This document shows, piece by piece, positions 30,306 through 39,993 of a stretch of 64,000 bases of DNA (position 1 is the first letter of the stretch; each line of letters starts with the position of its first letter). A program made the position numbers and the translations under genes. The stretch lies in contig NZ_LT707065.1 in the NCBI RefSeq assembly GCF_900156745.1, forward strand, positions 1,612,001 through 1,676,000, written 5' to 3'. This DNA comes from Achromobacter sp. MFA1 R4. Lineage in GTDB: Bacteria; Pseudomonadota; Gammaproteobacteria; Burkholderiales; Burkholderiaceae_B. The notes below the pieces were generated by a model that saw only the letters and a program-made list of their open reading frames with translations, was not told the DNA's origin and did no database searches.

Positions 30306-30347
30306 GTTCTGCGACGCCTGTTCTGCGACACCTGTTCCGCGACAACG
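30306..30347. promoter_or_regulatory. Three 14-bp direct repeats, probable activator binding sites
   Basis: GTTCTGCGACGCCT, GTTCTGCGACACCT and GTTCCGCGACAACG follow each other without gap; the last also forms GCGAC-AAC-GTCGC, and another TGCGACA follows at 30356. They lie 140-180 bases upstream of the sigma-54 promoter, the normal place for an upstream activating sequence, and just before the divergent activator's own start. Confidence 0.65.
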
Positions 30348-30482
30348 TCGCAGATTGCGACAGTGTGGCGGCAGGCGGGGCGGCTTGCCACCCCTGGGGC
30401 GCTGACTTGCCCAGGGTCAACCCGCAACCGGAAATCTACTTTCGCACGCGAGGCGCGGCGTGTCCAGCCGGGATGCCCCGAC

Positions 30483-30498
30483 TGGCATGCGTTTTGCT
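30483..30498 (+). promoter_or_regulatory. Sigma-54 promoter of aldehyde dehydrogenase gene
   Basis: TGGCATG-CGTT-TTGCT matches the -24/-12 consensus TGGCACG-N4-TTGCW at all but one place with exact spacing. It lies 53 bases before the start codon. Confidence 0.85.
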
Positions 30499-30550
30499 TG
30501 ATAGGGAACAGGCAGCCTACTGCCACCATCCCAACGATACGGAGACAAGC

Positions 30551-32080
30551 ATGGACATCGCGACCCGCGTTACCCCGGAAACCTATGGCACGCGCCTGGA
30601 CCTCAAGACGCAGTACGACAATTTCATCGACGGAAAATGGCAGTCGCCCGCGGATGGCGAATACTTCGACAACGTCACGCCGGTTACCGGCCAGACCCTG
30701 ACGCGCAACGCGCGGTCCAAGGAACGCGACATCGAACTGGCGCTGGACGCCGCGCATCGCGCCGCGCCGAAATGGGGATCGACCCCGGCCGCCGAACGCG
30801 CCCGCATGCTGATGCAGATCGCGGACGTGATGGAAGCCAACCTGGAACGCCTGGCCACGGCGGAAACCTGGGACAACGGCAAGCCGATCCGCGAGGCCCG
30901 CGCCGCCGACATTCCGCTGGCCATCGACCACTTCCGCTATTTCGCCTCGTGCATCCGCAGCCAGGAAGGCGGGCTGTCCGAGATCGACCACGACACCGTG
31001 GCCTACCACTTCAATGAACCGCTGGGCGTGGTCGGCCAGATCATCCCCTGGAACTTCCCCATCCTGATGGCCGCATGGAAGCTCGCGCCCGCGCTGGCCG
31101 CCGGCAATTGCGTGGTGCTCAAGCCAGCCGAGCAGACGCCGCTGGGCATCCTGCTGCTGATGGAACTGATCGGCGACATCCTGCCGCCCGGGGTGGTGAA
31201 CGTGGTGACGGGATTCGGCCTGGAAGCGGGCAAGCCGCTTGCATCCAGCAAGCGCATCGCCAAGATCGCCTTCACCGGTGAAACCACCACCGGCCGGCTG
31301 ATCATGCAGTACGCGTCGCAGAACATCATCCCGGTCACGCTGGAACTGGGCGGCAAATCGCCCAACATCTTCTTCGCGGACGTGGCCGCGCAGGACGACG
31401 ACTTCCTGGACAAGGCCGTCGAAGGCTTCGTCATGTTCGCGCTGAACCAGGGCGAAGTGTGCACGTGCCCCAGCCGCGCGCTGATCCAGGAATCGCTCTA
31501 CGACAAGTTCATGGAACGCGCCTTGAAGCGCGTGGCCGAAATCAAGCAGGGCAACCCGCTGGACGCGGACACCATGCTGGGCGCGCAGGCCTCCACCGAA
31601 CAGCTCGAAAAGATCCTGTCCTACCTGGACATCGGCAAGCAGGAAGGCGCGGACGTGCTGGCGGGCGGCTCGCGCGCGCAGATGCAGGGCGCGCTGGAAG
31701 GCGGCTATTACGTGCAGCCCACGGTGTTCAAGGGCCACAACAAGATGCGCGTGTTCCAGGAAGAAATCTTCGGACCGGTCGTGGCGGTGACGACGTTCAA
31801 GGATGCCGACGACGCGCTGGCGCTTGCCAACGACACGCTGTATGGCCTGGGCGCCGGGGTCTGGTCGCGCGACGCCAACACGTGCTACCGGATGGGACGC
31901 GCCATCAAGGCGGGCCGCGTGTGGACCAACTGCTATCACGCCTATCCCGCGCACGCGGCGTTCGGCGGCTACAAGCAATCCGGCATCGGACGCGAAAACC
32001 ACAAGATGATGCTCAACCACTACCAGCAGACGAAGAACCTGTTGGTGAGCTATTCGCCGAAGAAGCTGGGGTTCTTCTGA
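30551..32080 (+). CDS. NAD+-dependent aldehyde dehydrogenase (acetaldehyde/ExaC-AldB type)
   Basis: 509 residues from ATG 30551, with GGAGA upstream. ALDH superfamily: cofactor region [21 protein letters not shown], catalytic Glu in [11 protein letters not shown] and catalytic Cys in [13 protein letters not shown], a context typical of the acetaldehyde and chloroacetaldehyde dehydrogenases linked to AcoR. It would oxidise a short aliphatic aldehyde to the acid in the cytoplasm. The sigma-54 promoter upstream and the divergent activator indicate induction by its pathway substrate. A DUF779 gene follows 89 bases downstream, a frequent partner of this enzyme type. Confidence 0.9.
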   Translation: MDIATRVTPETYGTRLDLKTQYDNFIDGKWQSPADGEYFDNVTPVTGQTLTRNARSKERDIELALDAAHRAAPKWGSTPAAERARMLMQIADVMEANLERLATAETWDNGKPIREARAADIPLAIDHFRYFASCIRSQEGGLSEIDHDTVAYHFNEPLGVVGQIIPWNFPILMAAWKLAPALAAGNCVVLKPAEQTPLGILLLMELIGDILPPGVVNVVTGFGLEAGKPLASSKRIAKIAFTGETTTGRLIMQYASQNIIPVTLELGGKSPNIFFADVAAQDDDFLDKAVEGFVMFALNQGEVCTCPSRALIQESLYDKFMERALKRVAEIKQGNPLDADTMLGAQASTEQLEKILSYLDIGKQEGADVLAGGSRAQMQGALEGGYYVQPTVFKGHNKMRVFQEEIFGPVVAVTTFKDADDALALANDTLYGLGAGVWSRDANTCYRMGRAIKAGRVWTNCYHAYPAHAAFGGYKQSGIGRENHKMMLNHYQQTKNLLVSYSPKKLGFF

Positions 32081-32169
32081 GCCGGCAGGCCTGATCCCTT
32101 AAACCTAAGCCGCTTGCGCGGCCAACCTGCGCGCCGGGTCCGCCCGGCGCGCCCCTGAGGAATCCCGTC

Positions 32170-32547
32170 ATGCCTGAGCACACGCCACGCGTGGTTGCGA
32201 CCGACGAAGCGCGCCAGCTGATCGACACCCTGCGCGCCAAGCACGGCCCGCTGATGTTCCACCAATCGGGCGGCTGCTGCGATGGCAGCTCGCCCATGTG
32301 TTATCCACAGGGCGAGTTCATGGTGGGCGGCTCGGATGTGCTGCTGGGCGATCTGGAAGGTTGCCCGTTCTGGATCGGCGAGGACCAGTTCGCTTACTGG
32401 GAACACACCCAACTCGTCATCGACGCCGTGCCGGGACGCGGCGGCGCATTTTCGCTGGACAGCGCGGAGGGCAAGCGGTTTTTGTTGCGGTCGCGGCTGT
32501 ACTCGGATGAAGAGTGGGCGAATGTCGGGCCGGTGACGAAGGGATAG
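32170..32547 (+). CDS. DUF779 family protein
   Basis: 125 residues. Signature of DUF779: MFHQSGGCCDGSSPMCYP (three cysteines near residues 37-46), then GDLEGCPFWIGEDQF and WEHTQLVIDAVPGRGGAFSLD. GAGGA lies eight bases before ATG. The family often follows AcoR-regulated aldehyde dehydrogenases; the cysteines suggest metal or redox chemistry, but no activity is established to my knowledge. Probably co-transcribed with the dehydrogenase. Confidence 0.88.
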   Translation: MPEHTPRVVATDEARQLIDTLRAKHGPLMFHQSGGCCDGSSPMCYPQGEFMVGGSDVLLGDLEGCPFWIGEDQFAYWEHTQLVIDAVPGRGGAFSLDSAEGKRFLLRSRLYSDEEWANVGPVTKG

Positions 32548-32553
32548 CGCGCC

Positions 32554-32727
32554 TTATCCGCGCTTGCCGTGGCCGCCGCCCTTGGACGGGCTGTCGTCCT
32601 GAAGGCCGGCGCGCTCGGCCTGCTTCCACTGGAACGACACCCGCCGGATGCGGGCGGCGCGAAATTGCGTGAACGAACGGCCGCCCGGCATGGGCGCGCC
32701 GCGATAGGCGCTGCTTGCGTTTTTCAT
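32554..32727 (-). CDS. Small basic hypothetical protein, translationally coupled
   Basis: 57 residues, ATG 32727 to TAA 32554. Its ATG overlaps the TGA of the upstream DsbA-fold gene (ATGA), and the strand and codon choice agree with a real gene. Sequence is basic and low in complexity (start MKNASSAYRGAPMPGG, end SKGGGHGKRG), with no cysteine and no signal peptide. I recognise no family. A chance frame is possible, but the coupling and lack of any other candidate on either strand here support it. Confidence 0.45.
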   Translation of the reverse strand: MKNASSAYRGAPMPGGRSFTQFRAARIRRVSFQWKQAERAGLQDDSPSKGGGHGKRG

Positions 32728-33398
32728 TGCTGATGATGCAGTGACGAGAAATCTTGCGATGCGTGGGAGGCCGGCGTGGCGGGCGCGACGCGGCGGGCCC
32801 AGTCCAGTGCGTCTTCCAGGCGGTCATTGCCCCAGAACATTTCGCCATCCACGAAGAACGTCGGCGCGCCGAAGAGGCCCAGGTTGCGCGCGCGGTCGAC
32901 CTGCTTGCGCAGCGCCTCCTTGGCGGCCTCGGTCTTGGCGCGGGCGATAAGCGCGTCGGCATCCAGCGACAGGCCCGTGAGCAGATCGTGCACCACGTCC
33001 TCGGACTGGATATCCAGGTCATGCTGGAAATTGGCGCGAAACACCGCCACGCAGAAATCGCGGCCCCAGGATTCGTCCTGGCCCAGCAGCGCGATGCGCG
33101 CGGGCAGCACGCTCATGCGGGGAAACAGGCGCGGGCGGTTGTAAACCACGCCGTACTTTTCAGCCAGGCGGGCGATGTCGCGCATCATGTAGGCGCCCTT
33201 GCCCGGGAACAGGCGGAAGGGCGAGTCGTTCCACCCCTGGGCCTGGAAGATCGGGCCCAGCAGAAAGGGCCGCAGGGCGACCTTCACGCCCGCGCCCCGC
33301 GCGAGGCTGTCGATGCGCTCGATCGCCAGATAGCTGTAGGGACTGGCGAAATCGAACCACATGTCGATGCGGGGCGTATCGGACGAGGACGCGGACAT
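32724..33398 (-). CDS. DsbA-fold 2-hydroxychromene-2-carboxylate isomerase family protein
   Basis: 224 residues. HCCA isomerase / kappa-class glutathione transferase type: MWFDFASPYSYLA at about 12-24 replaces the CxxC of DsbA with a serine-containing site, FLLGPIFQAQGWND and GAPTFFVDGEMFWGNDRL are family blocks. It may isomerise an aromatic ring-cleavage product or act in glutathione chemistry; no naphthalene genes are near, so the substrate is open. The ATG overlaps the stop of the DUF2917 gene upstream (TAATG) and its own stop overlaps the next small frame. Confidence 0.85.
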   Translation of the reverse strand: MSASSSDTPRIDMWFDFASPYSYLAIERIDSLARGAGVKVALRPFLLGPIFQAQGWNDSPFRLFPGKGAYMMRDIARLAEKYGVVYNRPRLFPRMSVLPARIALLGQDESWGRDFCVAVFRANFQHDLDIQSEDVVHDLLTGLSLDADALIARAKTEAAKEALRKQVDRARNLGLFGAPTFFVDGEMFWGNDRLEDALDWARRVAPATPASHASQDFSSLHHQQ

Positions 33399-33700
33399 TA
33401 CAGGAACTCCAGTTGGCCTGCATGGCTGGGCGGGGTGCAGGCTAACCGCGCCTCGCACCGGCCCTGGGAAAGTAGCGCGACCTGCGCATCCGGCAGGCCG
33501 CTGATGACGACATCGCGATTGCTGTCCACGGTGAGGGATTCGCCCGCTTGCAGCACGCTGTCATCGAAGCGGCGGTATTCGGATATCCACAAGGCGCCGG
33601 CGTGACACACGATGCGGACGCCCGAAGCGCGCTTGAGCAGCATAGTCGAGCCGCCGGCCAAACGGAATGACATTCCCGCAGTGCAACATACCTGGATCAT
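33398..33700 (-). CDS. DUF2917 family protein
   Basis: 100 residues from ATG 33700, selected by an excellent AGGAGG six bases upstream. Segments such as LKRASGVRIVCHAGALWISEY and FDDSVLQAGESLTVDSNRDVVISG fit the small beta-rich DUF2917 family, cupin-like in appearance. Function unknown. First gene of a three-gene minus-strand operon, divergent from a LysR gene that may regulate it. Confidence 0.75.
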   Translation of the reverse strand: MIQVCCTAGMSFRLAGGSTMLLKRASGVRIVCHAGALWISEYRRFDDSVLQAGESLTVDSNRDVVISGLPDAQVALLSQGRCEARLACTPPSHAGQLEFL

Positions 33701-33843
33701 GGCGTACCTCCTGGCCGCGGCAGCGGCTATCGCGGCGGATGACCGGGATGTTGTCCCGGTCACCCAACGTCTGAGTCATATTGGACGCCGCGGCGTACTA
33801 TTGCTCAAGCGACATTTCCGTCCGACTCGCATGAGTTTTACGA

Positions 33844-34761
33844 ATGCCATACCCCCTAGCGAAGCTCCCCCCGCTTGATCTCGTCCGCGGCTTCGTCGCC
33901 GTCGGCCGACGCATGAGCATCACGCTCGCCGCGCAGGACCTGCACGTCACGCAATCGGCCGTCAGCCGCCAGATCCGCGCGCTGGAAGCGCACCTGGGCG
34001 TGCCGTTGCTGGTGCGCGGCTTTCGCAGCGTGACGTTCACGTCCGAAGGCGCGCAACTGTTCCGCATGGCCGACGTGTGGCTCAGCCAGCTCGGCGACCT
34101 GACCGAACAACTGCGCGCCCCCGAGCGGCGCACGCCCGTCACGGTCACCACCACCATCGGCGTGGCCTCGTTGTGGCTGCTGCCCAGGCTGGGGGATTTT
34201 CAGGCGGCGCATCCCGACATCGACGTGCGCGTGGCCGCCGACAACCGGTTGATCGACATCGACCGCGAGGCCGTCGACATCGCCATCCGCTACAGCGTGC
34301 GCGACACCGTGCCGGACGGCGCGGTCTGGTTGTTCGGGGAATCGGTGGTGCCGGTTGCGCACCCGTCGCTAAAGGCGCGCGCGCTCGACGCGCGCGAGCT
34401 GCAGCGCCACGTGCTGCTGGAATTCGACGATCCGACGCGGCCGTGGCTGCAATGGTCCGAATGGCTGAGCGCGCGCGGCCTGGGCCGGGTGCGCGCCAAG
34501 GGCATGCTGCGGTTCAACCAGTACGACCAGATCGTCCATGCCGCGCTGGCGGGCCACGGCATCGCGCTGGGCAGGCTGGCGCTGATTGCGCCCATGCTGG
34601 CGGACCAGCGGCTGGCCATCGTCGGCAGCCAGGAGGCCAGCGCCACCGAGCATGCCTACTGGCTGGTGCGCAACGCGCGCCGCAGCACGCCGGACGCAGA
34701 CGTCGTCACGCGATGGCTGTCGGAACAGGCGGCGGCCACCGCCCGCGACCTGACCGGCTGA
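33844..34761 (+). CDS. LysR-family transcriptional regulator (GcvA-like)
   Basis: 305 residues. N-terminal winged helix-turn-helix (about 10-70: SITLAAQDLHVTQSAVSRQIRALEA) and a C-terminal periplasmic-binding-like effector domain with TTTIGVASLWLLPRL and AVDIAIRYSV, typical of the GcvA subgroup. It diverges from the DUF2917 operon across 143 bases; LysR proteins commonly control the divergent neighbour, so the DUF2917-isomerase genes are the likely target. Effector unknown. Confidence 0.88.
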   Translation: MPYPLAKLPPLDLVRGFVAVGRRMSITLAAQDLHVTQSAVSRQIRALEAHLGVPLLVRGFRSVTFTSEGAQLFRMADVWLSQLGDLTEQLRAPERRTPVTVTTTIGVASLWLLPRLGDFQAAHPDIDVRVAADNRLIDIDREAVDIAIRYSVRDTVPDGAVWLFGESVVPVAHPSLKARALDARELQRHVLLEFDDPTRPWLQWSEWLSARGLGRVRAKGMLRFNQYDQIVHAALAGHGIALGRLALIAPMLADQRLAIVGSQEASATEHAYWLVRNARRSTPDADVVTRWLSEQAAATARDLTG

Positions 34762-34789
34762 TTGCGCGCGCCGCCATCAGCCGGACCGG

Positions 34790-35851
34790 TCAGTCCACCA
34801 CGACCTGCGCGTCGCCGGCGACCATGTCGCCGACCACGGCGGCCTGCCCGAATCCCTGTTCGTGAAACAGCTTGAGGACCGCATCGGCGACCTCCGGCGC
34901 GCACGCCACCAGCAGGCCGCCCGAGGTCTGCGGATCGGTCAGCAACGCGCGCTGCGTGTCCGAGACGCGCGCCCCCAGGCGCACCGATTCGCCATACGAC
35001 GCCCAGTTTCGGCCGGAGGCCCCCGTGATCACGCCGTCCGCGGCGAACGCCTGCACGCCGGGCAGCCACGGCAACGCATCCAGCCGCAGGCGGGCCGTCA
35101 GCCCGGCCCCGCGCGCCATCTCCAGCGCATGCCCCAGCAGGCCAAAGCCGGTGACGTCGGTGATGGCATGCACGCCGTCCAGCGCGGCCAGCGCGGGCCC
35201 GGGACGATTCAGGCGCGTGGTCGTGTCTATCATCACGCGGTAGCCGTCCACGTCCAGAAGGTTCTTCTTCAAGGCCGCCGACAGGATGCCCACGCCCAGG
35301 CCCTTGCCCAGGATCAGCACGTCGCCCGCGCGCGCGTCGGCATTGCGCTTGATCCTGCCCGGATGCACCAGCCCCATCGCGGCCAGGCCATAGATGGGCT
35401 CGACCGAATCGATGCTGTGGCCCCCGGCCACCGGAATGCCCGCGTCCGCGCAGACCGATTCGCCGCCCCGCAGGATCTCGGCAATGACGCCGTGCGGCAG
35501 CACGTTGATCGGCATTCCCACGATGGCAAGCGCCATGATCGGCGTGCCGCCCATCGCATACACGTCCGACAGCGCGTTGGTCGCGGCGATGCGGCCGAAA
35601 TCGAAGGGATCGTCCACGATGGGCATGAAGAAATCGGTGGTGGCGATGAGCGCCTGCTCGTCGTTGAGCCAGTACACCGCCGCATCGTCGGCGGTTTCCG
35701 TGCCCACCAGCAGGTTCGGATAACTGGCCGCCGGGCCAAAGCGCGCCAGCAGCGCCGACAGCACGCCGGGCGCGATCTTGCAGCCGCAGCCGCCGCCATG
35801 CGACAGCGAGGTCAAGCGCGGCACATTCGTGGACGCTACATCCTGGGTCAT
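34790..35851 (-). CDS. selD: Selenide, water dikinase (selenophosphate synthetase)
   Basis: 353 residues from ATG 35851, with GGAG seven bases upstream. Makes selenophosphate from selenide and ATP, the selenium donor for SelA. The active-site loop [12 protein letters not shown] carries cysteine (not selenocysteine) and the essential lysine; [13 protein letters not shown] binds metal, and [19 protein letters not shown] and [16 protein letters not shown] are conserved. It lies on the same strand as the Sec genes but is separated from them by two plus-strand genes. Confidence 0.96.
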   Translation of the reverse strand: MTQDVASTNVPRLTSLSHGGGCGCKIAPGVLSALLARFGPAASYPNLLVGTETADDAAVYWLNDEQALIATTDFFMPIVDDPFDFGRIAATNALSDVYAMGGTPIMALAIVGMPINVLPHGVIAEILRGGESVCADAGIPVAGGHSIDSVEPIYGLAAMGLVHPGRIKRNADARAGDVLILGKGLGVGILSAALKKNLLDVDGYRVMIDTTTRLNRPGPALAALDGVHAITDVTGFGLLGHALEMARGAGLTARLRLDALPWLPGVQAFAADGVITGASGRNWASYGESVRLGARVSDTQRALLTDPQTSGGLLVACAPEVADAVLKLFHEQGFGQAAVVGDMVAGDAQVVVD

Positions 35852-35990
35852 CTCGGTCTCCGTGAGTCGGTCGAAAAAGGATAGCACCGCCCCCGCGATT
35901 GGCCCTATGATCAATCGCAGCATGCAGCAACGGACGGCCGCCCGGCCACGGGCGCACCGACAGCCAATCTTCACCGTGCGTGGGGGCTTT

Positions 35991-37091
35991 ATGGACCGCC
36001 GACACTTTCTCCGTTTCTCGGGCGCCCTGTGCGCCGCCACCGCCGCGCTGCCTCATGCCGCGCGCGCCCAGCAAACTCCCGTCGCCACCGCGTGGCGCAC
36101 CTACGAGCTGACCACCGCCGTCAGCGTCAACGAAGCCGCCCCGCATACCCGCATCTGGCTGCCTGTGCCTTATGCGACGGACACGTCCTACCAGCGCGGC
36201 GTGCAGAACACCTGGCAGGTCAGCGCCGGCGGCGCGGCGGCGCTGATGCAGTCCCCGGGCTACGGCGTGCAGATGCTCGCCGTCCAATGGCCCGACGCGC
36301 AGGGCCCGCGCACCGTCACGCTGACCAGCCGCGTCCAGACCCGCAACCGCCGCGTCGACCTGACCCAGCCGCCGCCCGCCGATGCCGCGCGCGAAAGCCC
36401 CGCCGCGCTGCGCGAATTCCTGCAGCCCACCGCCCTCCTGCCCACCGACGGCATCGTCAAGACCACCGCCGACCGCATCACCCAGGGCCACCAGGGCGAC
36501 CTGGCGCGCGCCCGCGCCATCTACGACTGGGTCGTCGTGAACACCTGCCGCACGGCGTCCACGCGCGGCTGCGGCACGGGCGACGTGCGCTACATGCTCA
36601 CGGCCAACGACCTGAACGGCAAATGCGCGGACATCAACGCGCTCTTCGTGGCGCTCGCCCGCGCGGCCGGCATCCCGGCGCGCGATGCCTACGGCGTGCG
36701 CGTGGACAACTCGCAACTGGGCTACAAGAGCCTGGGCAAGGCCGGCGACATCACCCGCGCCCAGCACTGCCGCGCCGAGTTCTATGCCGCCGGCCATGGC
36801 TGGATTCCCGTGGACCCCGCCGACGTGCGCAAGGTCATGCTCGAAGAGCCGCCGGGCGAACTGCCCCTGACCGACGCCAAGGTGCGCGCCGCGCGCGTCA
36901 TGCTGTTCGGCGCGTGGGAGATGAACTGGGTCGCGTACAACCACGGCCACGACGTCGTGCTGCCGGGCACCGCGCACGGCCCCGTCCCCTTCCTGATGTA
37001 TCCCAACGGCGAAACCGCCGCGGGCCGCCTGGACAGCCTGGACCCCGACAGCTTCAGCTACCGCATCACCGCCAGGCCCCTCGCCATCTGA
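35991..37091 (+). CDS. Exported transglutaminase-like cysteine protease domain protein
   Basis: 366 residues. The N-terminus [24 protein letters not shown] has a twin-arginine pattern (RRHFLRF) and a signal cleavage region. The transglutaminase core triad is visible: Cys212 in [20 protein letters not shown], His259 in QHCRAEFY and Asp275 in VDPADV. The preceding immunoglobulin-like part is normal for this family. Likely a periplasmic protease or amidase; substrate unknown. It diverges from selD and is followed 25 bases later by a TlpA-like gene. Confidence 0.82.
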   Translation: MDRRHFLRFSGALCAATAALPHAARAQQTPVATAWRTYELTTAVSVNEAAPHTRIWLPVPYATDTSYQRGVQNTWQVSAGGAAALMQSPGYGVQMLAVQWPDAQGPRTVTLTSRVQTRNRRVDLTQPPPADAARESPAALREFLQPTALLPTDGIVKTTADRITQGHQGDLARARAIYDWVVVNTCRTASTRGCGTGDVRYMLTANDLNGKCADINALFVALARAAGIPARDAYGVRVDNSQLGYKSLGKAGDITRAQHCRAEFYAAGHGWIPVDPADVRKVMLEEPPGELPLTDAKVRAARVMLFGAWEMNWVAYNHGHDVVLPGTAHGPVPFLMYPNGETAAGRLDSLDPDSFSYRITARPLAI

Positions 37092-37116
37092 TCGCCCGGC
37101 CCGCCGGAGTCCGCCC

Positions 37117-37656
37117 GTGATCACCCGCCGCCGCCTCCTGCAAACCGGCCTGGCGCTCGCGGCCCTGCCCGGCTGGGCCGGCGCCGCCAGCGACTCGGCC
37201 CTCAAGACCGCGACCGGCCCGGACTGGGCGCCCTGGACCGGCCCCACGCCGCCGCTCGTCCTGCCGGATCTGTCCGGGCGCGAACAAAAGCTCTCGGCCT
37301 GGCGCGGCAATGTGGTCATCGTGAGCTTCTGGGCCACGTGGTGCGACCCGTGCCGGGATGAAATCCCCATCATGTCCACCATGGCCAAGCGCCACCGCGA
37401 AGAAGGGCTGCGCCTCATCGCCGTCAACGTCGGCGACTCGCCCGCCAAGATTTCGGCGTTCCTGAAAAAATGGCCGGTGGCCGGCACGGTGCTGCATGAC
37501 CGCAACAGCAGCGTATCGAAGAAATGGGATGCCGCCGGGCTGCCTGCCAATTACCTCATCGACCGCACAGGCACGGTCAGGTACTGGCACCTGGGCGAAC
37601 TGGATTGGAAATCGCACAGCGTGGGCGGCGTGGTGACGCGCATGCTGCGCAGCTAA
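37117..37656 (+). CDS. TlpA-family thiol:disulfide oxidoreductase
   Basis: 179 residues from GTG 37117 with GGAG eight bases upstream. The N-terminus (MITRRRLLQTGLALAAL..AGA) is a Tat-like signal. Thioredoxin fold with WATWCDPC (Cys76 and Cys79) and cis-Pro region GLPANYLIDRTG. TlpA/ResA proteins reduce periplasmic thiols, for instance in cytochrome maturation. Pairing with an exported cysteine-dependent transglutaminase suggests it keeps that cysteine reduced; this is inference from context. Confidence 0.85.
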   Translation: MITRRRLLQTGLALAALPGWAGAASDSALKTATGPDWAPWTGPTPPLVLPDLSGREQKLSAWRGNVVIVSFWATWCDPCRDEIPIMSTMAKRHREEGLRLIAVNVGDSPAKISAFLKKWPVAGTVLHDRNSSVSKKWDAAGLPANYLIDRTGTVRYWHLGELDWKSHSVGGVVTRMLRS

Positions 37657-37778
37657 AGCCTGCAGCATCACGACGCAAGACGCCCCCCCAACAGAATGCC
37701 AGGCAAACCGCCCTCCCCAGCAATCGCCCGATCCCTCACCGCCCCAGCACGTGGCGGCGCGGGGTCCGTGTTGCGGGC

Positions 37779-37867
37779 CGTTTAGATAGCGCCCGGCGGA
37801 ATCCGAAGGGAGCCGAAGGCGGACGAGGATGAGTACGGGGAAGGCCGGAGCGAAGGCTCCGGACCGC
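37779..37867 (-). repeat. Dispersed intergenic repeat, copy B
   Basis: Inverted copy of 10676-10768, with the same CCGGAGC-CTTC-GCTCCGG hairpin and the GGATTCCGCCGGGCGC block. It fills the middle of the 285-base gap between the TlpA gene and tRNA-Sec; no gene is seen in that gap. Confidence 0.75.
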
Positions 37868-37941
37868 TATCGGAGGCCCGCAACGCGGACCCCGCGACGC
37901 CGCGGGCGGCAGAAGAACACCCCAACGGTAAAAAAAACCGG

Positions 37942-38034
37942 CGGAAGGCAGCAGGAGTCGAACCTACCTGGGAACGTCTGACGCCCCCAACCGGGTTTGA
38001 AGCCCGGCCGTGCCGCCGGGCACGGATGCCTTCC
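37942..38034 (-). tRNA. selC: tRNA-Sec (anticodon UCA)
   Basis: Reading the minus strand from 38034: an 8-bp acceptor stem GGAAGGCA / TGCCTTCC, a 6-bp D stem CCGTGC / GCACGG, anticodon loop CTTCAAA with UCA at 38000-37998, a long variable arm, and a T arm with GGTTCGACTCC. The 8-bp acceptor, 6-bp D stem and long variable arm are specific for bacterial tRNA-Sec. Discriminator G is followed by CC and then G, so the CCA end is not fully encoded. It lies 12 bases downstream of selB on the same strand and is probably processed from the sel transcript. Confidence 0.96.
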
Positions 38035-38046
38035 CTGGCGGACCGC

Positions 38047-39993
38047 CTATGATACCGGCTCGGCGGACGGCTGCGACGCCGCGTACGCGCTTTCGCCGCG
38101 CAGCACGTGCGTGTCCCGCACCCGCCGCGTGTATCCCACGCGGTCGAAGAACTCCAGGATCTGGATCGCGCGCTTGCGCCCCAGCCCCGTCGCATCCCGG
38201 AACACCGCCGCATTCAAGCCTGGCGGCTGGCCGGCCAGGTCCGCCGCCAGCGCCGCCAGCTTGCGCACCTGATCGCGGTGATAGAACAGATCCTTGACCA
38301 CCTGCGCAACGTCCCCGCGCCGCACCAGCTTGCGCAGCAACTGGCGCACGCCGTCCTCGGACGCGTTCTGCATCTTCGCCAGGTCGCGCACCCACGGCGG
38401 ATCGAAGGCGCCTTGCGCCAGGAGCGGCAGCAGCCGCGCCGCCAGCGCGGACTCCGCTTCCGCCAGCGTGGCCGTGTGCGACGGCAGATGCAGCCACGGC
38501 CCATTGCGCGAGATACGTCCGTCGCGCTGCAATTCGTCCAGCAGCGACGTCCAGAGCGCCTCCGGCATCGCCGGGATCGCCATCCGGCGCAAGCGCGCCC
38601 CATCAGGACCCGGCTCGTCCGGCGCCCCCTGGTGGAACGCCGCCAGCGCCTGCTCGACCCGTTCGCGCAGCGCCTCCCAATGCGCGCGCCGAATCAGCGT
38701 GCGCGGCGCCTGCGCATTGCGCGACGCGATCCACAGCGCGCCCTCGGGCGCCGCGATCTCGCTCACGGGCCTGCCCGTCAGCCGCTGCAACGCCGCCTCG
38801 TCCAGGCCCAGCGGCGCCTGCGCCAGCACCGGCGGCAGGCCGGCGCCGTCCAGCATCTGGGTCAGCGCCTGCAACCCCGCCAGCCGCGACGCCGCGCGGC
38901 GCTTCCTGTCCGGCGCATTCGGATCCAGCACCCGGCCGCCGCCGACCGTGCGCGTCGCCTGCGCATTGCGCACGATGTAGCGGTCGCCCGGCATGGCGCA
39001 GACCGGCTCGTCGAACACCAGTTGCACCCAGCCCGACTGCCCCGGCGCCAGCGACTCCGCGCTGATCGGCACCGCGTGCGCCACATGGCGCGCCGCGCCG
39101 ATGTGCACGTGCAGCGGCGCCCACGCGCGCACCGGCGCATCGGCCGACGGCAGCAGCGACAGCGCCACGTCCACATGCCGCGACGGCAGGAAACAGCGCA
39201 CGTCCGCGATCCAGTCGCCGCGCGCGATCGCGCTCTTGTCGATGCCGGCCAGGTTCAGCGCGCAGCGCTGTCCGGCCGCGCCCGTCTCGCTGGGCTGGTT
39301 CTGCGCGTGGATGCCGCGCACCCGCACCCGCGTGCCCGCGGGCATCAACCGCAGGTCGGCCGCGTCGTCGTCCGCGCGGACCAGCCCGGCATGCGCCGTG
39401 CCGGTCACCACCGTGCCGTGGCCGGACAGCGTGAACACGCGATCCACCGCCAGCCGGAACAGGCCCGACGCCTCGCGCCGCGCCACCGCCTGGGCCTGCG
39501 TGTGCAGGTAGGCCTTCAGTTGCGCCACGCCCGCGTCATCGGGCTGCGCCGCGTTCGTGCCGAACACGGGCGCGTCTTCCAGGAACGTGCCCGCCGCCAG
39601 CGCCGCGATCTCGCCGCGCACCGCGGCCAGTTGCGCCGCATCCGCGCGGTCCGTCTTGGTCAGCGCCACCGCGCCGCGCGCCACGCCCAGCATCGACAGG
39701 ATGGCCAGATGCTCGCGCGTCTGCGGCATCACGCCGTCGTCCGCGGCCACCACCAGCAGCCCGAAATCGATCCCGCTGGCGCCGGCCGCCATCGTATGCA
39801 CCAGCTTTTCGTGGCCCGGCACGTCGATGAAGCCCAGCACGTCGCCATTGGCGAGCGGCGTATAGGCATAGCCCAGTTCGATCGAAATGCCGCGCGCCTT
39901 CTCTTCCTTCAGGCGGTCCGTGTCCACGCCCGTCAGCGCGCGCACCAGCGTCGTCTTGCCGTGGTCGATATGCCCCGCGGTGCCGACGATCAT
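38047..39993 (-). CDS. selB: Selenocysteine-specific elongation factor
   Basis: 648 residues from ATG 39993, inside a longer frame. The N-terminal EF-Tu-like GTPase shows [12 protein letters not shown] (G1), [12 protein letters not shown] (G3) and TKTDRAD (G4). The C-terminal third holds the winged-helix repeats that bind SECIS RNA, ending [22 protein letters not shown]. It delivers Sec-tRNA to UGA codons in selenoprotein mRNA. Its ATG overlaps the selA stop (ATGA), and tRNA-Sec follows 12 bases downstream. Confidence 0.96.
   Translation of the reverse strand: MIVGTAGHIDHGKTTLVRALTGVDTDRLKEEKARGISIELGYAYTPLANGDVLGFIDVPGHEKLVHTMAAGASGIDFGLLVVAADDGVMPQTREHLAILSMLGVARGAVALTKTDRADAAQLAAVRGEIAALAAGTFLEDAPVFGTNAAQPDDAGVAQLKAYLHTQAQAVARREASGLFRLAVDRVFTLSGHGTVVTGTAHAGLVRADDDAADLRLMPAGTRVRVRGIHAQNQPSETGAAGQRCALNLAGIDKSAIARGDWIADVRCFLPSRHVDVALSLLPSADAPVRAWAPLHVHIGAARHVAHAVPISAESLAPGQSGWVQLVFDEPVCAMPGDRYIVRNAQATRTVGGGRVLDPNAPDRKRRAASRLAGLQALTQMLDGAGLPPVLAQAPLGLDEAALQRLTGRPVSEIAAPEGALWIASRNAQAPRTLIRRAHWEALRERVEQALAAFHQGAPDEPGPDGARLRRMAIPAMPEALWTSLLDELQRDGRISRNGPWLHLPSHTATLAEAESALAARLLPLLAQGAFDPPWVRDLAKMQNASEDGVRQLLRKLVRRGDVAQVVKDLFYHRDQVRKLAALAADLAGQPPGLNAAVFRDATGLGRKRAIQILEFFDRVGYTRRVRDTHVLRGESAYAASQPSAEPVS

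Noticed and set aside
34656-37550. Very long minus-strand open frame (964 codons)
   Set aside because: It is a high-GC shadow of selD and the transglutaminase/TlpA genes; its translation is low-complexity Arg/Gly/Ala and matches nothing.
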